Shown: positions 50,901 to 63,500, counted from the first letter of the stretch. The stretch: DNA of 64,000 bases from Lepidurus packardi (GCA_023053545.1 JAKZAN010000007.1:5890001-5954000), one strand, 5' to 3'. Numbers and translations: made by a program. The notes: a model not told the origin generated them from the letters alone.

Positions 50901-53900
50901 AAAGTTTCTTTCGTTTAGTACTTGACAAAAGCATCAGAGTAAAGATTCTCTTCCGTTAGCTGGAATTTCCTCTCTTTTTTCTCTCTTAGTACTAGGAGCT
51001 TGTGTTGACCTAGATCGGATTTAGCCTTTTTCCAATAACTTTTTCTTTTTTTTGCTTTGTCTTCTTACGCGAGAGGAAGTGGTCCTAAACTACACTATTT
51101 TTATTCCGGAGTAGAATCCTAAAAAGAAAATCACGAAAACAGCCGACAAGACGTGTATCAATCTTCTTCCTGGAAATCGGGGTTCTTAACTTGGGGAGAC
51201 AAGTGGAAAACGCGAACGTGCGCGTGATCTCTGCATTGCATTAGCGGGACATGTTTGACCCGTTCCGAGGGATAAACTATCGTGATAAATGACGGCGTTA
51301 ATTACAAGGCATATTGCTGTACTTTTTTAAAAACAGAAAAAGAATTTTCAGATAAATTTTTGTCCACAAGCTGCTCTTCCACTTTGTGCTGTGCTATTAT
51401 AGCAAACAACATCGAAAAGGAAAAAAGTTACATCAAACAGTATGTTGTGACCGCAGCTGTTGTTTGTCTCTTTCGCGCCTGTGGCTCAGGAAGCATCCTG
51501 TCGGCACCGTTTAATTAGTTTTTACTTGATTCTGTCTTCCCTGATGGAGGAAAAGCTTTTTCTGTGCTTTGCGTAGTTTTCCTTGACATTGGCGAGGAGT
51601 ACCATACCAATATGGACTATGCGTTGCAAATTTAGATTAAGGCCACGGTATACTGGAACACTTATAGCGCTGCAGAAACGCAAATTTGATTCGAAAATTC
51701 TCATTGTCTGTGCAATATAATGGAATTGTATTGTGACAGTAAGGCATTGTGTTCTGACAGTAAGTACAAATCTACTCTACCTGCTGATTTTCATTTTTAA
51801 TGTCGCTTTCACTCATTTTTCCATGGTGTTACAACCAAGTTATAAAAATTTAAATAATAATTTTTCAATTATTTCTTTCCGTTTTTTTTAAATTTCTTCT
51901 TTAAAGTTTATGAAATTGCAATGAGAAATGGGTATGGCATCAGTGCCATCTTTTGGCAAAACATGTTCAACTACTTGCAGTACACCGTGGCCTTATACCG
52001 TATGTGCTTACTTCTGCCTGTAGATTTCCGTGGTAATATTAAATAAAATATTAGTATATTACTATCCTTAATTCCTTTAATCAATGGAATCCTCGTGGTG
52101 GATTCTGTGTGGGTTTTGGGAACCTACTTTATTGGTTCATCTGGTGAAAAACAGCAGTTTTGCTGCTGATTAGTAAAAGATCGAGCAATATGTTATCCGA
52201 CTGGAATTTTTCATAGATATTTTTGTATAAAGTTTAATACGCCCTCTAAAGAGAGAAAAAGTAGCAACCACGTTTGCTTGTTGATAAAAAATTTCTCCAG
52301 TCGAGAATTTCTTTGTTTGTAGCATTTTTGTAAAAACATCAGGCATTTGTTTACATTACCCGGCGTCACTAAGCATGACCTAAGTACGTAGCAAGATTAA
52401 ACAAGTATTAAGTCCCGCCCATTGGGAATAAATGTGTGTACAGAAGATCTAAAACTGCCTCATAGAAAATATGTTTTGGCCCGAAAAAACTAGATGCTAT
52501 TTGTGAACCCCCCGTTCTACATAATACCATAAAGCATTGCATAAAATGGGCAGCATATATTTCCGTTTAGATCTTTTCAAGCGCCCTGCGTTAGGGAGCT
52601 TGTTAGTATGGCTAGGGTGAACTATTGCGGCCATAATTTTTCTTTTTACAACATCCGGACGCGTGGACCTTAACGCGCTCCTACCCACAACACCCAGAAC
52701 TTTTACTACCCAATGGGCCAACGCAGTTTTTTTTACTGCTGCAAACTTTGAAGAAGGTAATGAAGCTTTCATACGCTATCGTCGTAAGTCTCCTTTGGTA
52801 ATAGTCTTCTTCATATGTTCACTTCTAATTTTAAAGCTTCCGTGTATTGACCAGCATTCTGTTATGAAGACAGATGGGTAACATGCTCATTCTACTTGGC
52901 GGCTTTGAAACACGAGGAAAGCATAGAAGGCGAGTAGTAGACACCCAGTAACTCTTTCTAGTAACCTTATTGGGCTATATAACTTTGCAGAAAGTCCTCG
53001 AGAAAATTGAGCCATCCATCATATACCCCGTCGGAGCTTCTTTGTAGCCTCGAGCATGACCACCCATCCTGGGGAGCAAGCTTGGGGGTTCGGGTCGCGT
53101 TAGGGGACGATGGTGGCGACTGCGGTCCGTGTGCCTGCTGCTAAAATCTAGTGGTAGCATCTTCGCTTATCGAGCAAAGATTCCAACGTTATCTACTGCC
53201 TCCATACATAATTACAATGCGCCATGTATATATAGCGCGACCGTTGCTGTGATCTATTGCGAAAAGAGCAAGGTGCGATGCAAAACAGTGAAACTTTCAG
53301 ACGCCTTTTATAGGTTTCCCACAATGCGGCAGTATATCACCTGGTACCGCGACCGGCAACTTGTAATGTATACTTCAAGAGCCGTGCGGGGATGGCTGGG
53401 CGGTATAGGCTATAGTTTGGACTATAACTTGGGTAACGAAAGCGTAAGAGAGGTATCTATTTTTTAAGGAAATAATTAGTTCTTTGGTTCTATAACCTGT
53501 CGGTTCCCTACGCTGCGCTGTTAAATGGAGTTTCTCTTAGTTGTCATGACCACTAAATGAACTAAAAATCTCACTATGGAAGCCAAAGGCACACGTTTGC
53601 CTATTGCTTTCGATTATTTTTACAAACTTGGACGTCAAGAAGCTTTCACACGACCGAATCTGGGGTTGAAGAAAAGAAACGAAACTATCCAAGTCTGTTT
53701 GCCAAGACTTTTTCTTTTTTCGTATTGATCGTTTCACAACTTGCGCTTTTGCTGTGCTGCTGCTGGTAACGAAAAACAGAAAAGTTGCCAGTATATTTTG
53801 CAATTCCATATGTGGGGTACGTTAAGGCTCTCTCCTATCGCTACGTTCTTTTTTTCTTCTAGAGCCGATATCGTGCACCCTCTCGAAAACTTGAACTCCG

Positions 53901-56900
53901 CCATTGATTCCTCCATGGCATAAGCAGAAGGCACATGTTTATATGGAATTGCAATATATAACAACCGGAGCTTGTTTATCGCTCTCTTTTCTTACATCGC
54001 GATCACCTTCGGTATTTTACCGTATACCTCTCTGCTGTGAAGTCGTCCAAATGCGTACAATATACAGTTACATTTGTAAGGTTCCCTTATCCCCATGGCA
54101 AAATATTCCTTTGTAATAGTATAACACTGTACCTCCGCAACGTCAACGGCAATCCGCCACTTCTATCGTCCAGTAATTAGAGGAAGCATCCTTCGAGAAT
54201 TGATCGTGTTCAAATGGACTTAGTTCTTCACAGTACTCAGCGAAAGTTCTGAGTGGTTTAGTGTACAAAAGAGAAAGTTCCCAAATTGCTTCTTGGTGGT
54301 CATAATGAAATGCAACGATTACGTCTTTTGAAGAAGATCTCACTATTGAAAGTTGAATAAATTACAGCTTACTTTTTACGGAAAAAAACACAAAAATATT
54401 CCTTTGTAATTTAATCTTAACGATTCGCGCCGTATTTGTGTATCTAGACTAATTAGCAGAGAAGAACACAACGACTACTCGACAGAAGGGCTATGGTGTA
54501 CCCGACACAAGGACTACGGTTCAATAACTTAACCTAACTCCAAGTGCTCTTGGCTCTGGAAAGGTGATGGAACCGTAGTCCTATTGTTGGGGTCCGTCGT
54601 CCTTTTGTCGAATAGTCTTTGTGTCGCGTCTCAAGAACTACCTAGTCCTAGGTATTGCATCGACAACCGCTCTGGAGAGTTTTACTTGTACCCTAATGTA
54701 TAAAAGCAAACACGAAAGATAACATGAAGTACTCTATTTCTGCTACAAATAGAAGGGCCCAGCTGGATGCGATCTGGCAGGATTTAAAAAAAAGAGCACT
54801 TACGTTAGTAAGAAAGGAAGCACCGTACAGTTTCCTTTGCAGTACCAATAGTTTACCACAACCGTTGAACCTGAACAGTGTATCCCTTTTATTTTAGCTT
54901 TTATACAGTTATAAACCACGTCTGTATGCAGCTGCTGTGTGGGCCCCAATCATTCACGGCTTGCCAGGGATGTTTTTTGCGTGTCATGTACAATCTGAGA
55001 ACTCTTCCGTCAGGGTTACGGAAGCGTAATAATAAAGATTAGATTTGCTGGGGCCTTATATACCGTGCCCATATACTTCGATTTTCCTCTATTCTTATAA
55101 CCTTCCCCTTAGTAGTTTATCATGTTTCCGTTTGGAATAGAGGGGGAATTGTTTGTATAAAGGGCCTACCGTAAACGTAAACAACATAATTTCCTCCCTA
55201 TTATTTTTAATACGGTTAATATTTTGTTTTCTTTCATTGTAGGAGCAGGGTGGAGTGAAGCCAAGAGTCGTCAGGCGGGACCGGGACCGAAGAGCAAAGG
55301 TCTTACCAGTAGTGCGGCTCCTTCACCCACCTTTGACCCAGACACGCCCCAAGAAGTCATCACGACCGTGGGACAGGCAGCTTTTCTGCATTGTAGAGTT
55401 AAAAATCAAGGAGATCGAGCAGTAAGTTTTCCTGCTTGTTCCCCGTTTCTTTTTCCTCCAATAATGTATTGATATCGATCTACCTCCTATGCGGTGCATC
55501 GTTCGGAAGTCTTACTAATAGCTCATCCCGGATAAAAAAAAGCTTTGAAATATTGATGCAAACCACGCGATTCCCGAGAACGTCACATTTTTGGGATTTC
55601 TTTTTTTTTTATGGATAGATCCGCCGTTACAAGCTATAAGCTCATTAATGGATGAATTCTTGTGCATATATGCTCCGCAATTCAGGCTTAACGATGTGAC
55701 TCCATGCTTGACGAGCAGCCGAGAACAAGACAACCGCAGCAAGCAAAGACTAAAGTTATACGGCATTGTAACTTATCGAAAACTTTGCTTGCAGACGCTT
55801 GGCAAGCTGTAGGCCATGAAGCTTAACGCCAAGTCACTTGTTCCAGTTCGTGGAGAGGAAATTGTTAACTTTCTTCAATACTAAACAACGACAATACAAA
55901 TCCCCCGCTACAGTAAAATTCTGTTGTTGTTTTTTAGCCTCCTTTTCTTCTTTTTTCTCCAAACTAGAAAAAGTTGTATTTTATGGAAACTTGGTTTATA
56001 AGCGTTTGTCAGAGAAAAAGGAAAGGGAGAAAAACAAACTTGGTCATAATTTCCCAACGAATGTTTGGCGTTGTGGTGGTGCAGCTCAATATAACCGGCG
56101 TTGCCGGCTGCCAGGCTTTATATTGCCAAGGCATCAAGTTGCAAGTTTCCTAAACTTGGATGTATGTTACGTTGTTTTACGAGTAGCTTGAAAATTGAGC
56201 CAGGATTGCTTGAATGCTCATTTAACTTGGCCCACGAAGTGGCGGCCTCAGTGCAAGGGCAGGTGGTCGCCAAATGTCCATATGCCCCCAGCTTTTTCGC
56301 CCCCCCCCCCCCACCTACGGTTTTCTCGCCAGCAACCCCCACTGCTTGATTTACTCCATAAAACATTCATTTGGAGCCCATTAAAAGCCCGTGATGACTT
56401 TTTGCCACGGATCTAGCACCTTTAGTCCCGCGGTTCGTTACTTCCTGCCTTATAGTTGTACTTACCGCAAGCCATCGTCAGTTTTTATTTTCAACTTATA
56501 AAGTTTTTAGCTCTTTTTCTAATATTTTGTATTTATTTTTGTGGAAGCTTGTGTAAGAAAAAACTGTCAATCTTAATTTGCAACCTGTCAAGTTTTTAGC
56601 TCTTTTTGCAATTTTTTTAATTTATTTTATGCAGAGTATTGTGTAAAGAAAAGGAATGAGAAACGTAAACAGTTTTTTTACGTGTGTCGAATGGATTGAG
56701 ATATCCTGTCCGTGAATTGCGAGTGGGGTTATGCTAATAATAAGCACTGGCCATCTCATCAGCTGTAGTTTCGTTGCAGATCCTATTCCCACAAATCTGA
56801 GTCGAATCCCTTGTTCGTTTCCTCTTTCTTTCTGGGGAAATGTAGACTTTCTTTTTAAGAGAGGGGACTGGAAACTTGTTTTATTTTTTTATTTTTTTCG

Positions 56901-58773
56901 CCCTTTCTTTCTAAGGTCCTCTGGATGCGGCAGCGAGATTTACATATATTGACCGTCGGTTTGCATACGTATACCAATGACATGCGAGTTTCAGCCGTTC
57001 ACACTGCCTTTAAATCCACCACAGCAGCAGCCATGCAGCAGGACGATCTTCTCTGGATGATGACTCATTCCACTACTCCAACCCAACCTGATACAGGTTG
57101 GAGTGTGAGCCGTTCAGAGCTTAATAAGAAAAAATGGCAAGAGGATATGGACTCTTCGCCTGAAGATACATGGAATGAGTGGACGTTACGGATTCGGTCA
57201 GCTCAAGTTCGTGATAGTGGGTTAGTATCGAACTTTGGCGGGTTTTTTTTAGGGCCACGGTATACTGAAACCCCTTATGGCGCTACAGCGTGGCAAATTT
57301 TGATTGGAAAATTCTCATTCTCTGTGCAATATAATGAAATGGTACTGTGACAGCAATCTACTTTACCTGCTGATTTTCGCTCTTAATATCGCTTTCACTA
57401 AACTTTTCAATCGTGTTCAAGTTACGGAAATTTTAAATAAACCATTTATTAAAATCTTAAGCAGCAGGTAAAGTAGATTTTGTTATTAAAATATTTTTGA
57501 AAAATAACTTTTCCATTATCTCTTTCTGTTTCCTTTCATTCCTTGATTACTATTTATGAAATTACAATGACATATGGTATGACGTCAGTACCATCTTGTA
57601 ACAAAAATGATCAACTACTTGCAGTACACCGTTACCTTATTTATTTTATTTCTTTACTACAGTCTATATGAGTGCCAAGTTAGTACCGAGCCCAAGATAA
57701 GCAGAGCAATTCGTCTGAATGTCGTGGGTAAGTCTTTTTCTGTATTTGAAAACTTGAGGAGCTTGGTTGCCGATTTCTTTGAGGCCTGCGGAATCGAAGG
57801 ACCGGGTTTCCTTTATAATTTTTTCTCATTTCGTTCTTTTTCCCATAACTTAATTTGTCGCTATTTAAAATTAGACTCATGGCAGTGGAGATGTAGTTGT
57901 AATTTATGCATAAAAGGAAAGCACGTCAGATGTATTACTACATGAAATGTATCATCTCCAAATGGTCCGTCTTTCTCTTCACGGCGAAGTTATAGTACAA
58001 CCAACGCTAAATAAGATGTAAGAGTGTGGAGCCGTAGGGAAGCGAGGAATCGACTGGAGGACTTTCTAAGTTAGACCAGAAGGACCAGAAGTGAGATTTT
58101 TTTTGTATTTTTATTTATTTTTTTAATAAAAAAGGGGTGCCGCTAAATTTCTATGGGAAGATAATTTAGTACCCTTTCGCCAGCTTTAGTCATGTTAGCA
58201 GTGTTTTCCTTTTATTATTAGTGTCTTTTGAAACTATGCTCTTACGGACTCAGTCCCTAGTCGTAATTTGGGCCTTGGAAAACCTTTCAAAGCAGTTGAG
58301 CGTAGTGGCCCGCTATACTAGCTTGTAGGTCTGTTGGATGGTTAATTAAAACCAGACTGCACCCTTCTTGCCTACATGTACTGTACGGCGGCCGCCATGA
58401 ATACACTTTAACACAGCTATCCTCCGGAAAAGCTCTGAACATGATGTACTCGCTCGTATATTTCTCCATAAAATTTAAGTAACAACCCTGGTGCCTGTGC
58501 GCGTCCGCAGGGCCCTGTCATAAGGCAATATTGATTATCCCCGTACGTAAATGTACGTAAGGCTTCTTGTTTTGTGTGTACGTATGGGAGCGGTCGTGTA
58601 TAAACCCGTTTAGGCTTAAATAAGATTTGAAACGATCGATAAAAACTTGTATACAGTACTATGACTTGCTGTCCAACTCTTTCCGAGAATTTGTGTGCCC
58701 CTTGTCAAAACGCAACTATGGACATCTTTTGAGCAGCATCTTAGCATATTTTTATTACTAGTATTGTATTATT

Positions 58774-58804
<31 letters not shown>

Positions 58805-60572
58805 TTATTATTACTATTATTAATATTATTTTGGTATCCTAAAGGCCTATAACAAGGGGAAAAAGGTTATGTCGTCTGGGGTTGACCGGGATAAAATTGC
58901 GAGAAAAGTTCTTGTAAGTAGCAACTTTGGGTTCAAGAGGCTGTATAGGAGCAATTGCTGCGAGGGATGGCCGAGTTCCGTGGCTTCGTCATTACTCTGT
59001 GTAGAAGAATCGAGAAAAAGAAGTTACATAGAGCGTCGAGGCTAGCGGCATCAGTATATATAATGGAGAGGGATAAGATAAGAGTAGAATCCTGTGTCTT
59101 TTCCAAGAGCAGAACATGGAACGTAGAGCCGAACTTGTTAAATAGAGCCGCAACAAGCTCGTGTACCTTGTTAAGAATGTAACCCGATTAATAAGACTGT
59201 ATCTTCGCGAGCAGCTCTGGGTTTTCTTTTTTTTTTTTTAAAGGGAATAGATTAGTGAACAGGTTAGCTGAAGTTGTCGTAAAATCAAGATTATGACTGT
59301 GGGAGTTTAACAGCAACTTAAACGCATTGTAACTCAACTATTCTTTATGTCGTACACTCTCCGCAGCGACGGATCAGGGAATACAATGCGTGGCGGAATA
59401 CATAGCGCAGTAAACTCTGTGCATTATAGCCAGCTTTAGACCGTTATGTTTTTATGGATCCTCGCCTGAATTTGCAAAGTTCAGTTTTCGAAAACAAAAA
59501 AAATGTGCTGTAGCTTACGGATTTTATTTCTCTTCGGTGTACATTTACTTTTTGATTTTTTGTTGGGCCGTAAGTGTAAAAGATAGAGATTTTCGTGCTT
59601 TAACTTATTTTCTTTTTTCTGTTTACTTTACAATTTTTTATTTTATTTTGTACTGGGGGATACCCTTGATATAGAACGCATTGTTAGCACCAGTGCTGTT
59701 CTGGGTTCGTATCAAGCATGAAAAAAAAAATGGTTGAACTTAGCTGATGCCAGCGAAGAGTTTTGTTTTCAGTTATTTTTTTCTGCGCTTGGGATAGCCA
59801 TATCTTGTCGAGTAGCAAAGTTCATTTTGGTAAGGGGCGAGGAAAAAAAAGAGATGTAGATGCGCGTGTTGCTAGATTATGTTTATACAGTCTAATTTGA
59901 AAGTACCATTCATTTGTCGGGATATTAATTCCAGACTGTAAAGTCCCTTGTGGTGCATTAAGCGCTTTTTTGTAATTATGAGCGTTTATTTTGACTTCCA
60001 ACTTCTCATTGTTAGTGTCCAAGGCCAGCATCGTAGGGAGTGGGGAGTTGTTCGTCCGTACTGGGAGCGACATTAATATCACGTGCCTGGCACTAGATTC
60101 TCCTCAGCCACCACCTTATTTTTATTGGTATCACGGTGGTCAGGTAAGAAATATGCCTGTACGCGCTTGCAAACGAGGCTTTTTTACGACCTTGCTTACT
60201 ACAGGTTCTCAATTACTCGGCTCGTGGTGGCCTGAGCGTCACAACGGATCGAACGACCAAATCCAGTACTTTGTTGCTAGCCCGTGCGCGACAGGAAGAT
60301 TCCGGAAATTACAGTTGTATTCCAGTCGGCGCTGAGCTAGCTTCGGTCCACGTGCATGTACTCAATGGTTAGCATTTTTCGGTCCTGTCTCATTACATTA
60401 GCTTGAATTGAAGCAAATGATAAGTGTAAGCAAGATAATAAACCCCCTTTTATGCACTTCAACAGGAGAAAAACCGGCAGCCATGCAACACGGGAATGGA
60501 GGATTTGCCGCCCAACCTTTGCCGAGTACATTGTGGTTATTAACGCTCATCATCTGGCGGAATGTGAGATGA
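41954..60572 (+). CDS. dpr: Dpr-family (defective proboscis extension response) immunoglobulin cell-surface protein
   Basis: A neuronal cell-surface protein with two Ig domains that pairs with DIP receptors in synaptic partner choice. Seven exons join in phase: 41954-42020, 55243-55421, 56916-57220, 57663-57727, 60016-60143, 60205-60367 and 60466-60572, giving 337 residues. Exon 1 encodes a signal peptide (LGILVILGFVVAG); it is placed by frame match and is less certain, with a weak GTTTGT donor 13 kb before exon 2. Ig1 has GQAAFLHCRV, VLWMRQRDLHILTVG, TYTNDMRV, WTLRIRSAQVRDSGLYECQV. Ig2 has GSDINITC, SPQPPPYFYWYHGGQVLNYS, RQEDSGNYSC and the hallmark LNGEKPAAMQHG, then a hydrophobic end consistent with a GPI anchor. 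Ig1 carries about 50 extra residues before WTLRIR. Which dpr paralog this is cannot be told. Confidence 0.88.
44144..44549 (+). mobile_element. MITE copy 3
   Basis: The left end TAAGGCCACGGTATACTGG is followed by ACCCCTTATGGCGCTACAGC; the right end contains TATCAACTACTTGC, then the degenerate inverted repeat GATACCGTGACCTTA. The interior shares blocks such as TTCGAAAATTCTCAT and GTGTTCAAGTTATGAAA with copies 4 and 5. TA at both borders. No open frame of use. Confidence 0.85.
44561..44610 (+). pseudogene. Truncated U2 snRNA 5' fragment
   Basis: Fifty bases match the highly conserved 5' end of U2 small nuclear RNA: ATCGCTTCTCGTCCTTTTGG, then CTAAGATCAA, then the branch-point recognition stretch GTGTAGTATCTGTTCTTAT, with about two differences from the animal consensus. 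The match stops abruptly after TTCTTAT; no Sm site, stem-loop III or IV follows. It is therefore a fragment, either a truncated retrocopy or the head of a U2-derived repeat. It begins 12 bases after the end of MITE copy 3. Confidence 0.8.
51638..51995 (+). mobile_element. MITE copy 4
   Basis: Left end TAAGGCCACGGTATACTGG, right end GCAGTACACCGTGGCCTTA: the best-preserved terminal pair of the family, with TA on both sides. Interior blocks are shared with copies 3 and 5 in the same orientation. It lies in dpr intron 1. Confidence 0.88.
54473..54617. repeat. Imperfect inverted repeat, about 50-bp arms
   Basis: The left arm 54473-54522 begins GACTACTCGACAGAAGG and ends GGACTACGGTTC. The right arm 54570-54617 begins GAACCGTAGTCC and ends TTTTGTCGAATAGTC. 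The arms are reverse complements with a few mismatches, around a 47-base loop. RNA from either strand would fold into a long hairpin. It is not related to the MITE family above. Confidence 0.75.
56303..56318. repeat. Poly-C tract in dpr intron 2
   Basis: A run of about thirteen C residues in the intron between dpr exons 2 and 3; its exact length is uncertain. It lies about 600 bp before the exon 3 acceptor. Confidence 0.6.
57250..57639 (+). mobile_element. MITE copy 5, in dpr intron 3
   Basis: Left end TAGGGCCACGGTATACTG, right end GCAGTACACCGTTACCTTA, with interior blocks as in copies 3 and 4. TA at both borders. It nearly fills the intron between dpr exons 3 and 4: it begins 29 bases after the exon 3 donor and ends 23 bases before exon 4. 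The polypyrimidine tract of the acceptor is the short T-rich stretch just outside the element. Confidence 0.85.
58765..58830. repeat. ATT trinucleotide microsatellite
   Basis: An interrupted run of about twenty ATT units in dpr intron 4, expected to vary in length between individuals. Confidence 0.85.
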
Positions 60573-63500
60573 TTCGGAACAGACTACGAGTCTTGTGAGA
60601 GCATTCATTGCTGGTGAACGGCTGTCAGCAGGATTTACGGCGCTTTTTTAGCCATGGGAAATTACGTGATGCAGCCCGTGCTATAATGCAAGTTTGTTGA
60701 TGGCAAACAATGAATTAAGCCCGGAGAAGTGCCTGAAGAACCCGAAGTGAGATAAGACAACGGTTTTGCAACCAACCCGTTTGTTATTCCTTATGAATAG
60801 AAATTCTATTACCAGAATGTACACTTCTTTGAAGACGCATGGTTCGGTGTAGAACTAATGCATAATTCATCGAGTTATGTTGCGATGTGTGGAGGCCAAG
60901 TTAAGGGACAGAGACAACATTAGAAACTTGAAAGAAATGGAGCAACGGAACACAGTTTTGTAGAACAAAGATCTCCCTATGTACATCTTCATTGTAGTAG
61001 CCATCACATGCATGGTGATATCAAGATATATAAACCTCGTACATTACAGTAAAACAAGAAAATGTATACAAAAAGCCTCATTTCATTGTAACAGGCACAG
61101 CAAATGGCAAGACATTTCGCAGTAATTTAGCGATGCGTTTATGCTTAGGCAGTCTTGATTGCTAAGTGGTTTTAGAATCATTTCCCAAGCATCGGATCAA
61201 GCATTATTGTAGTGTGCTCTTACCCGGCAGACCTAATCTTCATATTGGTATTTAATTTTAAGGCTGCGCTTGGCTGTAATTGCCCTTTTATCGCGTTCCT
61301 AGCATAGCTATATCCTTTTTTTTTGCCTTTTTTCTAATTGATGAATTCTTGATGCTGTTGTTTTGGCTAGGAAAAGAGCCCAACTGAAAGACAACGACCA
61401 ATGGGTTAAAAAGTTGCCGCGTTGCAGAGCTGGAACAGTAGCTAGCGTTATGGAAAAGAGGGAGTAAAAAAGCTTGTTTAAGAACGGCATGCTTCTCTGG
61501 GAGGAAGATTGGTGGCTTGCGAAAAAGAGGAATCTGCAAGAAAGAGAAAAAAGCCCAGGGTTGAGACGAAAAAGAAAACTTTGCGGGACAACCCGGCTGT
61601 GACACATTTGTCATGCGTTTTATGCGGTACACATCATGGATGGAACGACTCGCAAAGAAACTTTGTAGGGTTGATGTCCATTTCTCGTTAAACGACTGCA
61701 ATATTCGCCCGTGACCGATATTTTATTATCCTACTCTTTCCTGCTCTTTCGAGTGGAGGGAGATCGTGCATGATAAATGGACCGAGCCAAATCGTCCCAT
61801 AGTATCCCATAGCTCTTGATCACAAATATTCGCTTTAACAGTCGTGGAAGAGCCAGCTAGCCAATCGCCCAAATACAAACTGCTGGCTGCTTTGGTTTGG
61901 GGAACCTCTTCTTCTTCTTCCTCTGCTTTTGCCAAGTACTTTGCAGCGAAATAAAGTAAGTTTGTCACCTTTAGCTTTTCGTTTGGGTCCATCCTAACTT
62001 TTTATGCACTGCGTCTTTTGTAGTTTGCTGGGGACCGTAAAGTATACGCAAATCCCCATAAAAAATCCGAGTTTACATGCTGTCCATACGTGTCGTCCTG
62101 TTGGCTCGCAACAATGAACGTTTTTAGGCTTTAGAGGATGGGACTGAACGACGTTAGCACTAAAACGGCTCGTTTCGAACTCTTGCAGGCTCACATGGCC
62201 CCACTTTGTTCGATCAAAAAACCTTACGATGATTGATTTAACGTTTTATGCATGAGCATACTTTGCAAAAACCTTCACTGCTTTCGTGCTAAACCCCTGT
62301 TTCTTATTCATGGGAAATATTGTTATGGTCGTATCTGGTTAGATTCCGTGACAAGAATGTGAATGGCGGAATCATTATTCCTTCGGGTGACACATATTTC
62401 TTTTGCTTTTTCTTTTCCTACAAAATAATCGCCATTCACACAAGGACCTTGGTCAAATTACTGGAAGGTAGAGGTATTGGGTCTTCACAATTTGGAGCTA
62501 TCTTTCTCCGTTATTGGGAATCCACCAATTTTGTATTGGGCTCGTGCTGCAAGGCGAGATAAAAACGTAACTTGTGAAGGCATCCAAACATTACGGGAAG
62601 CGAAGTTAAGAAATAGGTTCCTTTCTCGTTGTTGTTTTTTCAAAGTGAAAAAAATTTGATCCAAGTCTGTCATGTTTTTATCACAAACTTCTTAGCTTTA
62701 CTTTTTGTTTTTGTTCGATTTTCCAGAAAAAGTGACGGGGCACATTACAGGAAGCAATAAGATTTTGCCAGGCTTAAGAAAAGCTAGCCAAATTTGGAAC
62801 GACAGAGCTTATGTAAAAGCGATTGCCTCAAAAGATTATAGAATCACGCCAGCACTTTATCGACCTCGGTATCAAACCTCAATATATTAGAAGAATTGGA
62901 AAATAAAGGGGAGGAGGAGCGAGGGGACCTTAGCTCGGCAATTTCGAGCGGCAGTTAAGATCTTAATGTTCATAATGATGGAGACAGTTTCTTAGTGGGG
63001 GCCAGCCCCTGGCCTTTCGAACAATCTATCGATGCCAGCATCCTCCACACACTAGCGGAATCCAATGGGGATCATTTAAGAGCCGTCGTGCCGACGAAAG
63101 GTCTAGCAGCATCCGTGGCCAAAAGAGGATCATTGGAGATCGCAAAGCAGAGCTGTGGGTCGGGAATTGGGACGACGCTCTTATGAGCAAGTTTTTGGAG
63201 GGCATCCAAAGAAACAAAAGGCCCTTCTTGATCGAGAGGGTCAGTATAGTTCTACCGTTAACCTCCATCAGCTTGCCTTCTCCATGGCCAGCAGCTACTC
63301 CGCCCCCTTGCCTGGCTATAAGTAACCCTCCGTGGACTTCTCCTTTGGACTCCACAGAACTTGAGACTTTTGCTGCTACTACGTACTCGGGACTAAGATC
63401 CCTGATCCCTTCGGCCGTAACAATTGCTTCTGTGTGTCTGAATTTTACGATTTCCTTCCTCCCAATACTTCACCAAGTTACACAACGAGGCCTCTTCTGC

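Larger units (their letters stand above)
42021..55242. other. Large first intron of dpr (13 kb), no recognised gene inside
   Basis: If exon 1 is correctly placed, this whole stretch is one intron. It contains two MITEs (44144-44549 and 51638-51995), a U2 snRNA fragment (44561-44610) and a long inverted repeat (54473-54617). The small open frames on both strands are AT-rich and match nothing I recognise. Regulatory elements or nested non-coding RNAs cannot be excluded by eye. Confidence 0.5.

Noticed and set aside
61726-61992. Minus-strand open frame of 88 residues starting MDPNEKLKV
   Set aside because: Its start looks reasonable, but the acidic run comes from a CTT-type microsatellite and the rest has no recognised similarity or splice partners.
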